Assembly: GCA_030043435.1 (NCBI GenBank)
Contig: JASHXR010000029.1
Span: 1-14,903, forward strand
Origin: Microcaldota archaeon
Lineage (GTDB): Archaea; Micrarchaeota; Micrarchaeia; Micrarchaeales; CABMGC01
Length of the DNA: 14,903 bases
Direction: 5' to 3'
Shown here: in pieces, positions 6,485-14,348 of the stretch
Layout: every line of letters begins with the position of its first letter
Numbering within the stretch: the first letter of the stretch is position 1
Made by a program: the position numbers and the translations under genes
Notes under the pieces: model-generated
What the model saw: the letters and a program-made list of their open reading frames with translations, nothing else
Told to the model about the DNA's origin: nothing
Databases searched by the model: none

Positions 6485-7663
6485 CTATTTCGAGAGCCCT
6501 GCGACCTCGTCCCTCAGCCTATCCGACTCCTTGCTCGCAGAGCTTGTCGCGCTGCGCATCACCTTGACGCGCGACTCCAGCGTGCGCATTCCCGCATCGC
6601 TCCCAGGCTTCTTCATCTCCTCCTCAGTGCCCGAGAGTTCCTTCTCCAGCGCGTCGAGCTGCTTCGAGAGAGCTGCTATCCCCTCCCTCGCCGAGGTGAG
6701 CTTCCCGTCGAAGACGGCGAGCAGCCCCCAGCTCTCCTTCATCGTCTTTATCGACTGGTTGAGCGCGTTGAACTGCGACGAGGCGGCGCTGTACGCCCCG
6801 AGCACCTCGGCCTTTGTCCTCACCGCCTCGTCAAGCATCTGCGTGCGCAGCCTCTTCGCCTTCCTCTCCTGCGCCCCGGCTATCTCCCTGTAGCCCTCGA
6901 GCGCCCTGTCGTATTCCGCTATCCTCTTCCTCTCCGCTGCGGTAGTGTCCCTCAGCACCCCGAGCTCCTCCCTTATCCCGTCCTCCATCGCCTTGAGCCT
7001 GGCCTTCCTGTCAGCAACCATCTTCTCGAACTCGTCGTCCATCTGCGACAGGCTGCTGTTGAAAGATGCCATCTTGTTAGCGATGTCGGAGAGCGAGGCC
7101 TTGGCCCCTGAGGTATCAAGGTTGAACTGGCGTATCTTCTCCGCCTCGGTCTCCAGCGCGCCCATCTCCTTGTCGAGGCCCTCGACCATCTTGGCCACGC
7201 TCTCGCGCTTCGAGTCTATCCTGTCATAGTACTTGGAGGCCTCGCGCTCTAGCAGCGTTATCTTCCTGAGGGTGGCGCTCGCCTCCCCGCCCTTCTCCTT
7301 GAAGAGCGCCTCGGCGTTCTTGACCGTCTTGGAATAGACATCGAGTTTGGCGCGTATCTCCTTCATCACGCTCTCCTGCGAGCGCACCTCGTTCTCTACT
7401 ATCTCCTTCTTGACCTCGCCCACTGCCTTCTCTACCTGGGTCTTCTCCCCCATCTTGCCTTCGGTCGGGGAGAGGTACATCCTGCCTACCTTGTAGGCGA
7501 TCTTCACCATGCCTGCCTTCTCAAGGATGTCTGCCCAATCGACAATCGTGCCCTCGTTCACGCTGAGGACGCGTGAGAGCATGGTGGTGTCGGTCTCGCC
7601 GTGCTCCTTCAGGTACTTCACGAGCGAATCTATGCTAGTCGTAACCGCAGGCTGGTCAGCCAT
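6485..7663 (-). CDS. Winged-helix plus long coiled-coil protein heading the secretion operon, function unknown
   Basis: About 392 residues, first gene of the operon. Residues ~9-67 form a winged-helix-like domain (helix SIDSLVKYLKEHG, helix TTMLSRVLSV, recognition-like helix EGTIVDWADILEKAGMV, wing IAYKVGRMYLSP). Residues ~75-390 are almost continuous heptad-patterned helix rich in Lys/Glu/Ala, broken near WGLLAVFDGKLTSAREGIAA. No membrane segment, signal or cysteine cluster. This could be a scaffold or regulator on the ATPase, analogous in shape to archaellum FlaC/D/E, or a DNA-linked protein; neither is shown by homology. ATG 7663 is preferred because GTGAT lies four bases upstream; a GTG at 7672 adds three residues. 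Confidence 0.8.
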   Translation of the reverse strand: MADQPAVTTSIDSLVKYLKEHGETDTTMLSRVLSVNEGTIVDWADILEKAGMVKIAYKVGRMYLSPTEGKMGEKTQVEKAVGEVKKEIVENEVRSQESVMKEIRAKLDVYSKTVKNAEALFKEKGGEASATLRKITLLEREASKYYDRIDSKRESVAKMVEGLDKEMGALETEAEKIRQFNLDTSGAKASLSDIANKMASFNSSLSQMDDEFEKMVADRKARLKAMEDGIREELGVLRDTTAAERKRIAEYDRALEGYREIAGAQERKAKRLRTQMLDEAVRTKAEVLGAYSAASSQFNALNQSIKTMKESWGLLAVFDGKLTSAREGIAALSKQLDALEKELSGTEEEMKKPGSDAGMRTLESRVKVMRSATSSASKESDRLRDEVAGLSK

Positions 7664-7714
7664 CCATATCACAATCTCCCAATGTCACGGTATGCTTACT
7701 ATGTAAATGGTTAG

Positions 7715-7723
7715 GTTTAATAA
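7715..7723 (-). promoter_or_regulatory. TATA box of the secretion operon
   Basis: The minus strand reads TTATTAAAC. Initiation is expected near 7693, giving a ~30 nt leader before ATG 7663 that includes GGGAG and GTGAT. It is the only good promoter I see before the five-gene unit, whose genes are separated by at most about 20 bases, so they are probably co-transcribed. Confidence 0.55.
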
Positions 7724-7774
7724 CCCCATCCGAGGCCACGGCCACTCCCATGCGCCAAGCCGCACAGCAGTAGA

Positions 7775-7788
7775 GCGCCAGATGGCGC
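7775..7788. repeat. Small inverted repeat between tRNA-Gln and secretion operon
   Basis: GCGCC-AGAT-GGCGC forms a five-pair GC hairpin with a four-base loop. It could mark the end of the tRNA transcript on the minus strand, but there is no T-run next to it. Apart from this hairpin and the promoters, 7673-8000 holds only the tRNA. Confidence 0.35.
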
Positions 7789-7818
7789 AAAGACAGGAAT
7801 CCCTATCTATGGGCTGGA

Positions 7819-7891
7819 TAGTCCCGCCCAGATTCGAACTGGGGTCAACGGGTTCAGAGCCCGCTATCCTTGACCGCTAGACTACGGGACT
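7819..7891 (-). tRNA. tRNA-Gln (anticodon CUG)
   Basis: A 73-nt cloverleaf on the minus strand. Acceptor AGTCCCG pairs fully with CGGGACT; D arm GTC/GAT; anticodon stem GCGGG/CCCGT with loop CTCTGAA, giving anticodon CTG (reads CAG); T arm CCCAG-TTCGAAT-CTGGG; discriminator A. CCA is not encoded (TCC follows), as is common in archaea, so a CCA-adding enzyme is required. No intron. In most archaea Gln-tRNA is made by amidation of Glu-tRNA; the enzymes for this are not in the window. Confidence 0.95.
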
Positions 7892-7922
7892 GCGTTCTGC
7901 GTTTTAGATTCTGTCACCCAAT

Positions 7923-7933
7923 TATTATATAGG
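7923..7933 (-). promoter_or_regulatory. TATA box of tRNA-Gln
   Basis: The minus strand reads CCTATATAATA. Initiation is expected near 7902, about 11 nt before the mature tRNA end. The same AT-rich core (TTATATAG on the plus strand, 7924-7931) may also serve the divergent protease gene at 8001, with initiation near 7953. Confidence 0.55.
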
Positions 7934-8000
7934 TATTGTTGCCTTATCCTATCGCAGACACTGCCGAGTCCACAGTCACTTCGAGTCTTCTGATGGTCCA

Positions 8001-8756
8001 ATGGCTATTGACTACAGGGAGCATCTGACCTCATTGCGCGAGCTGCGCGAGATGGCCATAGCCGACGTCATCCTCATAATCGCGTTTGACCTGGCGCTCA
8101 CGGGCGGCGTGCCTGGTCTGAGATCCGGGGCAGGGATCGCAGACTTCCTCTACCTCCTCCCGATAACCGCGATAGCGGTGACGCTCTCATTCGCCCTGCA
8201 CGAGACGATGCACAAGCTCGTGGCGCAGAGGTTCGGGGCCATAGCAGGGTTCGTGAGGTCGCAGATGGGGACCCTCATAACCATCGTGACTGCGATGCTG
8301 GGCTTCCTTGTCGGGATTCCCGGAGCCACAGTCATCTACACCAATACCTTCACGAAGAGGGAGGAGGGCATCGTCTCCCTGGCAGGGCCGCTCACCAACT
8401 TCGCAGTATTCGTGGTCTTCTTCACCGCAGGTATCCTGGTATATCACGGCTTCGTGCACAGCATCTCGATGCTGCTGAGCCAAGGGCAGCTGGCCTCCAG
8501 TTACATCCAGAACATCCTTATCTTCACCGTGTTCATAAGCATACTGCTGGCGTTCTTCAACATGCTCCCCATCCCTCCGTTGGACGGCAGCAAGATACTC
8601 CGGTGGAACAAGTACGCCTACGCCGCACTGGTACTTGCCATCTTCGTCCTCTTCCTGACGATAGTGCCGATAGGCACGCTGGTCTATTACCTCTTCTTCT
8701 GGCTCGTGATAGCCTTCCTGATCTCCCTGTTCTACAGGGGCGTCGGGCTCTTCTAG
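8001..8756 (+). CDS. Site-2-type membrane zinc metalloprotease (M50 family)
   Basis: A 251-residue multi-pass membrane protein with the M50 signature: HETMH (67-71, HExxH zinc motif) inside an early membrane segment, SLAGPLTNF (126-134), and NMLPIPPLDG (187-196) giving the third zinc ligand Asp in the LDG motif. About six hydrophobic segments are visible (20-34, 49-68, 93-113, 131-150, 170-190, 205-235). No PDZ or CBS domain, so this is the minimal archaeal form. Such proteases cut substrate helices within the membrane; the substrate here is unknown and may include regulators or leftover signal peptides. The start at 8001 is the only good in-frame ATG. It is convergent with leucyl-tRNA synthetase and shares its stop tetranucleotide. 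Confidence 0.9.
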   Translation: MAIDYREHLTSLRELREMAIADVILIIAFDLALTGGVPGLRSGAGIADFLYLLPITAIAVTLSFALHETMHKLVAQRFGAIAGFVRSQMGTLITIVTAMLGFLVGIPGATVIYTNTFTKREEGIVSLAGPLTNFAVFVVFFTAGILVYHGFVHSISMLLSQGQLASSYIQNILIFTVFISILLAFFNMLPIPPLDGSKILRWNKYAYAALVLAIFVLFLTIVPIGTLVYYLFFWLVIAFLISLFYRGVGLF

Positions 8757-11635
8757 GCCTCGGCGTCTATGCTCGGCCTGCCCGGCAGCGACTTGTTTGC
8801 CCTGGCCGACCTTGAGGCAGACTCGGCCTCGATAGAGACCTCGGCGCCTATCATGCTGGTCATGTAGCGCCTCGCCTCGTCTAGCAGAGCAATCTCGTCA
8901 GCCTGCGTTATCCCGCTCTCCTTCAGGCCTGACATCCTCCTCGCCAGAGACGTAAGGAAGTCGATGGCCGTCTTCTCGTCGACCTTGGCAGCGGACTCGC
9001 CTAGCTCCTTCTCCTTCCCGGCCCTGACCGCCTCTATAGCCACGCTAAGGTTCTTCCGAGATGCGATAAGGTTTGACGCCCGCCTCTTCCAGTCCTCTGC
9101 GACTATGAGCCTTACGCCCTTCACCTGCTTGCCGGTCTTCTTTCCGACTATCGACATCACCTGCCTCGCGTCGGCTATCACGCCCTCCACGAGCTCCTCC
9201 TCTGCCTCGACCTTCTCGCTCACCATCGAGCTGTCGCTATGCGGCCACCTCTCCGCAGAGGCGAAGGTGGACCCGCCGAGCATGTGCCAGAGCTCCTCTG
9301 ATATGTGTGGCGAGATCGGACAGAGCATCAGCGTCACTGCGGAGACATACTCCCTGACCACTACCGCATTGGACCCGCCGCGCGCGAAGTACCTCCTCAG
9401 CTCGAGGATGGAGTTGTAGAGTATCTCCGTTGACGCGACCCTCAGCTCCAGGGCGTCCATCGACTCAGTCACCGCGCCTATCTTGCGGTTGAGCCTGGAG
9501 TAGAGCCAGTAGTCTATGTGCCTGAGCTCCCCGGAGTCGAGCGAGTCGATGGAAGAGGCTGTGTTGTAGAGGTACTCGAGCCTCTCGCTCACCCCGTTCA
9601 CCGCCTCGGGGCTGTAGTTCGAGTCGTTGAAGAGGTCCACTGCCGCTATGACTACGAATCTGAGCGGGTCTGCGCCGTATTTGCGTATTCCCTCGGCCAG
9701 CGGCACGATGTTGCCCAGGCTCTTGGACATCTTCTCGCCCTCGCTAAGAACAGTGCCGTTCACGACTATCTGCTTGGGCCAGCATCCCTCGGGGAGCACA
9801 GCGACGTGGTTGTAGAGGTACATCGTAAGGTGGTTGAAGATTAGGTCCGGCGAGGAGTGGCGCGAGGTGGTCCTATACCAGTACGTGAACTCCTCCCTCG
9901 CCTTCCTCACTGTGTCGTAGGCTATGCCCGTCTCCTTGGCCACGCCATCCGCGCCTCCCTTTCCCAGGAAGACGCAGTCAAAGAACGAGGGCGAGAGCCT
10001 CTCCGGAGGCACGTCCCTGATGATGTGCATGATAGTGTACAGCGTCATGTAGATAGTAGAGTCGGAGAGCGACTCTATTATATAGGCTGGATCGATAGGG
10101 AACCTAGTGCCCAGCCCCTGCGCCCTCGCCACTGCCCTGAGGCCTATCCACCCGAGCGCAGATTCGAGGACCCTCCTGCTCTTCTCCGGTAGTACGTTGA
10201 CCTTGGCGAACGCGACGGTGGCTGCAGCCTTCCACTTCTCGTCACCGTAGTTCAGGAACCACTGGTTCTCCACCACCCTCACCGCCACGGTGTGGCCGGC
10301 CCTGCAGTAGACGGGGCTGTTCGTGAGCACGTATATGGTGAAGCCGCTCCCAGACGCGGCGAGCTCCTTCCTGATGCGCTCCCTTGCCTCGGGCTCGCCC
10401 ATGCCCTCGTAGCCCTTCACGAGCATCCTGCCGAACCGGTTCTCCTCCTTGTACGCCAGCTTCGTCGCCTCCTCTATCGCCTCATCTCCTGCAGACGCGT
10501 CTATCTTCATAAGCCTCAGGTACGACAGCGCAGGGAGCTCCGATGGCACGGCCTCACCCTGTCCAGGCCCCTTCGAGCGCCCTACCTCGACCTCAAGCAC
10601 CCGCACAGGCCTTATCGCAGCCGCGGCCTGGTTGCCGCTGAGCTTGAGCCTCTCTATCGCAGCATAGTCGAACGGCGCATGCGCAGGCACGCTCATCACG
10701 ATCCCCGTCCCAACATCCTCCTTGACGAAGAAGCCGGGAAGGACCGGCACCCTCTCCCCTGTCATAGGGTTGATGCAGGCCATGGCGAGGAGGTCTGTCC
10801 CTGCCACCTCCTGCAGCTGCGTTATCTTGAGCTGGTACGCAAGCGCGCCAGCCGCCCCTTTCGCTAGGTAGTACCTGCCCTCCATGCCCTCGATGGCGCA
10901 GAGTGCGTATGCAGCGCCCTCGTTCACGAAGAGGTTGGTGACGCCGAAGATGGTCTCCGGCCTGTATGTGGCGCAGAGCATCTTCGCCTCCCCGCCGTCT
11001 ACCTTGAACGCCACCACCGTCTCCTCGTCTATCTCAGGCTCAACGTCATGCCTGGTGTCATGCATGCCCACCGCGTTGTTCTCTATCGGGCACCACCCGA
11101 CTGGATGCCTGCCCTGGGTGAGCAGCCCCTTCGCGTTCAGTATGGAGAACTGCCACTCTATGAACTTGCCGAACGCGGGCTCTATGGAGAAGAGCTTCCT
11201 CCTCCAGTCTATGCTGTATCCTGCGGCGTGCATGCCGCTCTCTATCTCCCCGGCGAAGTAGTTCGCGATGTAGAGCGGGTCTGTCATCTTCGCGAGCTCG
11301 CTATCGGGGATGCCGAAGAGCTTCAGGTCCCTGATCAGCTCCTCGTCCTTCGCCTGCAGCCTCTTCGCCAGTGCGAGTATCGGCGTGCCTGTCCCATGGA
11401 AGCCCATCGGATAGAGGACATTGAACCCGCGCATCCGCTTGTACCTGGCTAGTACGTCCGCAGTGCCGTAGGTGCGCATGTGGCCTATGTGCTGCGGCCC
11501 GTTCACGTAAGGGAACGCAGCAGTGACCATGAAAGGCTCCTTGTCGCTCACGTAGCCCTCGAAGAGCCTGGCCTTCCCCCACTCCTCCTGCCACTTCTTC
11601 TCCAGCTCGCCGTAGTTTATCATCGGACCTACCAT
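8753..11635 (-). CDS. leuS: Leucyl-tRNA synthetase, archaeal type
   Basis: A 960-residue class I synthetase that charges tRNA-Leu with leucine in the cytoplasm. Seen: HIGH motif HIGH (49-52) after AAFPYVNGPQ; CP1 editing insertion with TYRPETIFG (223-231) and GTGIVMSVPAHAPFDYAA (309-326), including the conserved editing Asp (323); zinc/CP1 surroundings WCPIENNAVG (181-190); KMSKS at 635-639 in SEGEKMSKSLGN; anticodon-binding helical domain (~700-830) and an archaeal C-terminal domain. Length and order fit the archaeal/eukaryotic form, in which CP1 is inserted before the zinc region, not the bacterial form. The stop is shared with the convergent protease gene. Start: ATG 11635, or ATG 11623 (MINYGELEKKWQ), which has AGGT three bases upstream; the family N-terminus fits either. 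Confidence 0.97.
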   Translation of the reverse strand: MVGPMINYGELEKKWQEEWGKARLFEGYVSDKEPFMVTAAFPYVNGPQHIGHMRTYGTADVLARYKRMRGFNVLYPMGFHGTGTPILALAKRLQAKDEELIRDLKLFGIPDSELAKMTDPLYIANYFAGEIESGMHAAGYSIDWRRKLFSIEPAFGKFIEWQFSILNAKGLLTQGRHPVGWCPIENNAVGMHDTRHDVEPEIDEETVVAFKVDGGEAKMLCATYRPETIFGVTNLFVNEGAAYALCAIEGMEGRYYLAKGAAGALAYQLKITQLQEVAGTDLLAMACINPMTGERVPVLPGFFVKEDVGTGIVMSVPAHAPFDYAAIERLKLSGNQAAAAIRPVRVLEVEVGRSKGPGQGEAVPSELPALSYLRLMKIDASAGDEAIEEATKLAYKEENRFGRMLVKGYEGMGEPEARERIRKELAASGSGFTIYVLTNSPVYCRAGHTVAVRVVENQWFLNYGDEKWKAAATVAFAKVNVLPEKSRRVLESALGWIGLRAVARAQGLGTRFPIDPAYIIESLSDSTIYMTLYTIMHIIRDVPPERLSPSFFDCVFLGKGGADGVAKETGIAYDTVRKAREEFTYWYRTTSRHSSPDLIFNHLTMYLYNHVAVLPEGCWPKQIVVNGTVLSEGEKMSKSLGNIVPLAEGIRKYGADPLRFVVIAAVDLFNDSNYSPEAVNGVSERLEYLYNTASSIDSLDSGELRHIDYWLYSRLNRKIGAVTESMDALELRVASTEILYNSILELRRYFARGGSNAVVVREYVSAVTLMLCPISPHISEELWHMLGGSTFASAERWPHSDSSMVSEKVEAEEELVEGVIADARQVMSIVGKKTGKQVKGVRLIVAEDWKRRASNLIASRKNLSVAIEAVRAGKEKELGESAAKVDEKTAIDFLTSLARRMSGLKESGITQADEIALLDEARRYMTSMIGAEVSIEAESASRSARANKSLPGRPSIDAEA

Positions 11636-11718
11636 ATGCCTGCCGTGCCGCGAGTGTGCCGTGCGACTGGCCAGTTCAGCCTTTCCAGGTATCCTGTTGA
11701 TTAGATGCAGCGGCAGTG

Positions 11719-11728
11719 CTTATAAAAC
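11719..11728 (-). promoter_or_regulatory. leuS: TATA box of leucyl-tRNA synthetase gene
   Basis: The minus strand reads GTTTTATAAG. Initiation is expected near 11697, giving a leader of ~60 nt before ATG 11635. I see no T-box or other obvious leucine-sensing structure in that leader. Confidence 0.55.
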
Positions 11729-11762
11729 CTTCATCTCGGAGAGGCAGCCCGACACGCATGCA

Positions 11763-11770
11763 TTTATATA
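11763..11770 (+). promoter_or_regulatory. TATA box of the PadR/ABC exporter operon
   Basis: TTTATATA. Initiation is expected near 11793, inside the double palindrome at 11784-11813, with a leader of about 23 nt before ATG 11816. The LeuRS promoter lies ~40 bp away on the other strand. Confidence 0.6.
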
Positions 11771-11783
11771 CTTTAGTGTAGTA

Positions 11784-11813
11784 TTAGACTAGTCTAAACT
11801 TAGACTAGTAGTC
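11784..11813 (+). promoter_or_regulatory. Double palindromic operator before the PadR gene
   Basis: Two dyads with the same arm. The first, 11784-11797, is TTAGACTAGTCTAA: seven-base arms, no spacer. The second, 11803-11813, is GACTA-G-TAGTC: five-base arms, one-base spacer. The shared string TTAGACTAGT occurs at 11784 and 11800, 16 bp apart. They cover the expected transcription start and end three bases before ATG 11816, the usual place for an archaeal repressor site. I infer autoregulation by the PadR protein. Confidence 0.6.
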
Positions 11814-11815
11814 GC

Positions 11816-12187
11816 ATGAGACACGAAGGGCCCTTCGGCGGCGGCTTCCCGTCGCTTGACAGGGATATGGCAAAGGGCATAATGAAGATAGTCGTGCTCA
11901 GCTGCATCAAGAAGTCAAAGACGTACCCGTACGCGCTCCTTAGGCAGATGAAGAAGCACGGCAGCCCTATCGCAGACCTCGTCAGCAAGAGCGACGTGTA
12001 CAACATCACCACCGCGCTCGAGCGCGATGGCTTCATAAGGGGCAGGACCAAACTGAGCGGTAAGAAGGCCCTGAAGATTTACACGATAACGGAGAAGGGC
12101 GCAAAGGTCGTCAGGAACAAGGATATAATATTCAAGAGGACCTTCGATGACTTCAGGAAGCTGATAAGGGATGAGTTCAATGAGTGA
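11816..12187 (+). CDS. PadR-family winged-helix transcriptional regulator
   Basis: A 123-residue DNA-binding protein. The PadR-type winged helix spans ~18-100: helix MAKGIMKIVVLSCIKKSK, helix YPYALLRQMKKHG (37-49), recognition helix DVYNITTALERDGFI (60-74), and a beta-wing with KALKIYTITEKGAKVV (84-99). A C-terminal helix (103-121) is right for dimerisation. PadR proteins of this short type usually repress an adjacent exporter and release DNA on binding a ligand. It starts 3 bp after the palindromes and overlaps the ABC ATPase gene at its 3' end, so it is the first gene of that operon. The inducer cannot be read from sequence. Confidence 0.88.
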   Translation: MRHEGPFGGGFPSLDRDMAKGIMKIVVLSCIKKSKTYPYALLRQMKKHGSPIADLVSKSDVYNITTALERDGFIRGRTKLSGKKALKIYTITEKGAKVVRNKDIIFKRTFDDFRKLIRDEFNE

Positions 12188-13187
12188 GCAGCGCGGCATC
12201 TCGATCCAGTCCATAGTGAAGAGATTCGGCGACTTCACTGCAGTGGACGGCATAAGCCTCGAGATAAAGGAAGGCGAGATATTCGGTATCCTCGGGCCCA
12301 ACGGAGCGGGCAAGACCACTACTATAAACATGATCCTCTCGCTCCTGAAACCTACATCGGGAAGGATACTCATAAACGGGCTCGATACCGCCAAGCACGA
12401 GATGGAAGCGAAAAAGATGCTCGGACTGATGACCCAGGAGACCGTGGTAGAGGGCGACCTAACTGCGAGGGAGAACCTCATGGTCTTCGGGAGACTCTAC
12501 CACCTTACCGCAGAGCAATTGGAAAAGCGCATAAAGGAGTCGCTCATCGAAGCTGGGCTTACAGACTTCGCAGACAAGAAGGCCGGGACGTTCTCAGGGG
12601 GCATGCAGCGCAGGCTGGAGCTTGTAAAGGCGATGATACAGGAACCAAAGATAATGATACTCGACGAGCCCACAACAGGACTTGACGTGCAGAACAGGGT
12701 CAGCATGTGGGGACACATAAAGGACATAAACAAGGAGGGCATAACCATAATACTCACCACGCAGTACCTCGAGGAGGCAGACGCGCTCTGCGACAGGATC
12801 GCGGTAATAGACCACGGCAAGATCAAGGCGATAGGCACGCCCTCGGAGCTCAAGAAGATGGTCGTCACCGGAAGGGTACTTGAGATTGTGGTCGAGGACA
12901 TCAAGGAGGCCAATGAGATAGTGGCCCTGCTCAAGAGCCAGTTCGGGATGGCTGCAAGCGCAAAGGCGGAGAAGATAACTACCGTTGTGGAGCAGGGCAA
13001 GAACATCGTCTTGACGAAGATACTCGGCGCCATAGACAGGAAGGGCATAAAGATATCCTCTGTGAACCTCCACCTGCCGACCCTCGACGACGTCTTCATA
13101 AAGCTTACCGGGGAGGGCCTCAGGGACACCGCGTCAGGTAACTCGATGTCGGGAAGGGACAAGATGATGATGAGGATGGGCAGGTAG
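12171..13187 (+). CDS. ABC transporter ATP-binding protein (drug-exporter / DrrA-like)
   Basis: A 338-residue cytoplasmic ATPase subunit of an ABC-2 exporter. Motifs: Walker A GPNGAGKT (42-49), Q-loop Q89, signature FSGGMQRRLEL (141-151), Walker B IMILDEP (161-167), D-loop GLD (170-172). The switch position is Gln198 (LTTQYLEEAD) instead of His, as occurs in many DrrA-like proteins. A ~110-residue C-terminal extension (230-338) is typical of this group. The start at 12171 overlaps the PadR gene by 17 bp; ATG 12180 (overlap 8 bp) is the alternative, and neither has a strong Shine-Dalgarno, so translational coupling is likely. The partner permease follows 5 bp after the stop. Substrate unknown. 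Confidence 0.93.
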   Translation: MSSMSEQRGISIQSIVKRFGDFTAVDGISLEIKEGEIFGILGPNGAGKTTTINMILSLLKPTSGRILINGLDTAKHEMEAKKMLGLMTQETVVEGDLTARENLMVFGRLYHLTAEQLEKRIKESLIEAGLTDFADKKAGTFSGGMQRRLELVKAMIQEPKIMILDEPTTGLDVQNRVSMWGHIKDINKEGITIILTTQYLEEADALCDRIAVIDHGKIKAIGTPSELKKMVVTGRVLEIVVEDIKEANEIVALLKSQFGMAASAKAEKITTVVEQGKNIVLTKILGAIDRKGIKISSVNLHLPTLDDVFIKLTGEGLRDTASGNSMSGRDKMMMRMGR

Positions 13188-13192
13188 ATGCC

Positions 13193-14323
13193 ATGAGCAT
13201 AATCTCAGATTCCATAACGCTCTATACGAGGGAGATGCTCATCTTCAAGGCCAACCTGCGCGCCAACGTGATGCGCTCGCTCATCTTCCCGCTGGTACTG
13301 ATCCTCTTCTTCGGAAACATAGGCAGCAGCATCACGAACGCGCCTGTAGCAGTTGTCAACTACGCCAACAACCTGCAGTCGTTCTCATTCATAAACGAGA
13401 TGCAGAACGGCGGCACTGTGCAGGTGAGCACTGTCACCGACGAGAATACGGCGCTCAGCGAGCTCCAGTCTGGCACAGTGCAGCTTGTCGTCCTGATACT
13501 GCCCAACTTCCCAAGCACAAATCCCAGCTCCCCCGGCGTCGAGGTCTATTACTCCAACGTGGAGATAACCCTGGTCGACGAGGTCCTGCCGGTGATAGAG
13601 CAGGACGCCGAGAGCTTCGGAAGCTCGGTGGGCCAGCAGACCAATTCGCTTACGGTAAAGCCGTCTTCCACTGGCGAGGTCATAACGACATCGCTCTACG
13701 GCACCTCCGGGAGCTACAGGTCATTCCTCGTCGGCGGCATAGTGCCGATGGTAGTCATCTTCAGCGCCCTCTTCGGAGGCGGCATGACGCTGATATCGGA
13801 CAGGCAGCTCGGCAACCTCAAGGCATTCATAATCACCCCTGTCTCCAAGAACTCGATAGTCATAAGCAGGATCATGGCCGGCGCCACCCAGGGGCTCCTC
13901 GCCGCGTACATCGCCCTCGCAATCGGGATGCTGTTCGGCGTCACTATCGCGATGGGGCTCCTCGGCCTGGCATACATCTCGCTCGTCGCAGTCCTGGTAA
14001 GCGCCATCTTCAGCTCCATCGCCATAATGATCGCGTCGAGGATAAAGAAGGTGGACGTGTACGCGATCTTCTCGCAGGCTGTGGGCCTGCCGCTCTGGTT
14101 CATCTCAGGAGGCATAATACCTATCCAGAGCCTGCCCTCATGGCTCGTGCCCCTGGCGACCGTTGACCCGCTCACGTATGCTACTGCCGTGTCAAGGGCG
14201 GCTATACTCCAGGGCTTCATACCTCTCTCCACCTTCGCATTCGACGTGGGCGTACTCCTGATAACGGCCATCGCGTTCATGCTCCTCGCCTTCAGGGTCT
14301 TCAAGAACGCTCCGATAATATGA
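13193..14323 (+). CDS. ABC-2 type transporter permease
   Basis: A 376-residue membrane subunit. Topology: membrane segment ~28-45, a large outside domain (46-174), then five segments (about 176-201, 225-251, 254-281, 288-306, 346-367). The ABC-2 hallmarks are visible: GNLKAFIITPVSKNSIVISR (207-226) in the coupling region, and SGGIIPIQSLPSWLVPLATV followed by DPLTYATAVSRAAI (305-338) before the last segment. It forms the exporter with the preceding ATPase, probably as a homodimer. The large outside loop is shared with exporters of the YhgE/DrrB-like sort. Neighbouring secreted protein at 14349 suggests that the transported or presented material belongs at the cell surface; inference only. Confidence 0.9.
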   Translation: MSIISDSITLYTREMLIFKANLRANVMRSLIFPLVLILFFGNIGSSITNAPVAVVNYANNLQSFSFINEMQNGGTVQVSTVTDENTALSELQSGTVQLVVLILPNFPSTNPSSPGVEVYYSNVEITLVDEVLPVIEQDAESFGSSVGQQTNSLTVKPSSTGEVITTSLYGTSGSYRSFLVGGIVPMVVIFSALFGGGMTLISDRQLGNLKAFIITPVSKNSIVISRIMAGATQGLLAAYIALAIGMLFGVTIAMGLLGLAYISLVAVLVSAIFSSIAIMIASRIKKVDVYAIFSQAVGLPLWFISGGIIPIQSLPSWLVPLATVDPLTYATAVSRAAILQGFIPLSTFAFDVGVLLITAIAFMLLAFRVFKNAPII

Positions 14324-14348
14324 TCCGATTATACTAATAGGTGTAAAA

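Noticed and set aside
6042..6893. Plus-strand frame of 283 codons across the ATPase and coiled-coil genes
   Set aside because: Spans a gene border on the other strand and shows His/Leu/Arg-rich shadow composition; the minus-strand proteins have clear motifs.
7803..7820. CTATC...GATAG inverted repeat at the tRNA 3' end
   Set aside because: Only five pairs and it runs into the tRNA acceptor; probably chance.
10292..10867. Plus-strand frame inside leucyl-tRNA synthetase
   Set aside because: Antisense to a well-conserved synthetase; Arg/Leu/His-rich shadow with no family features.
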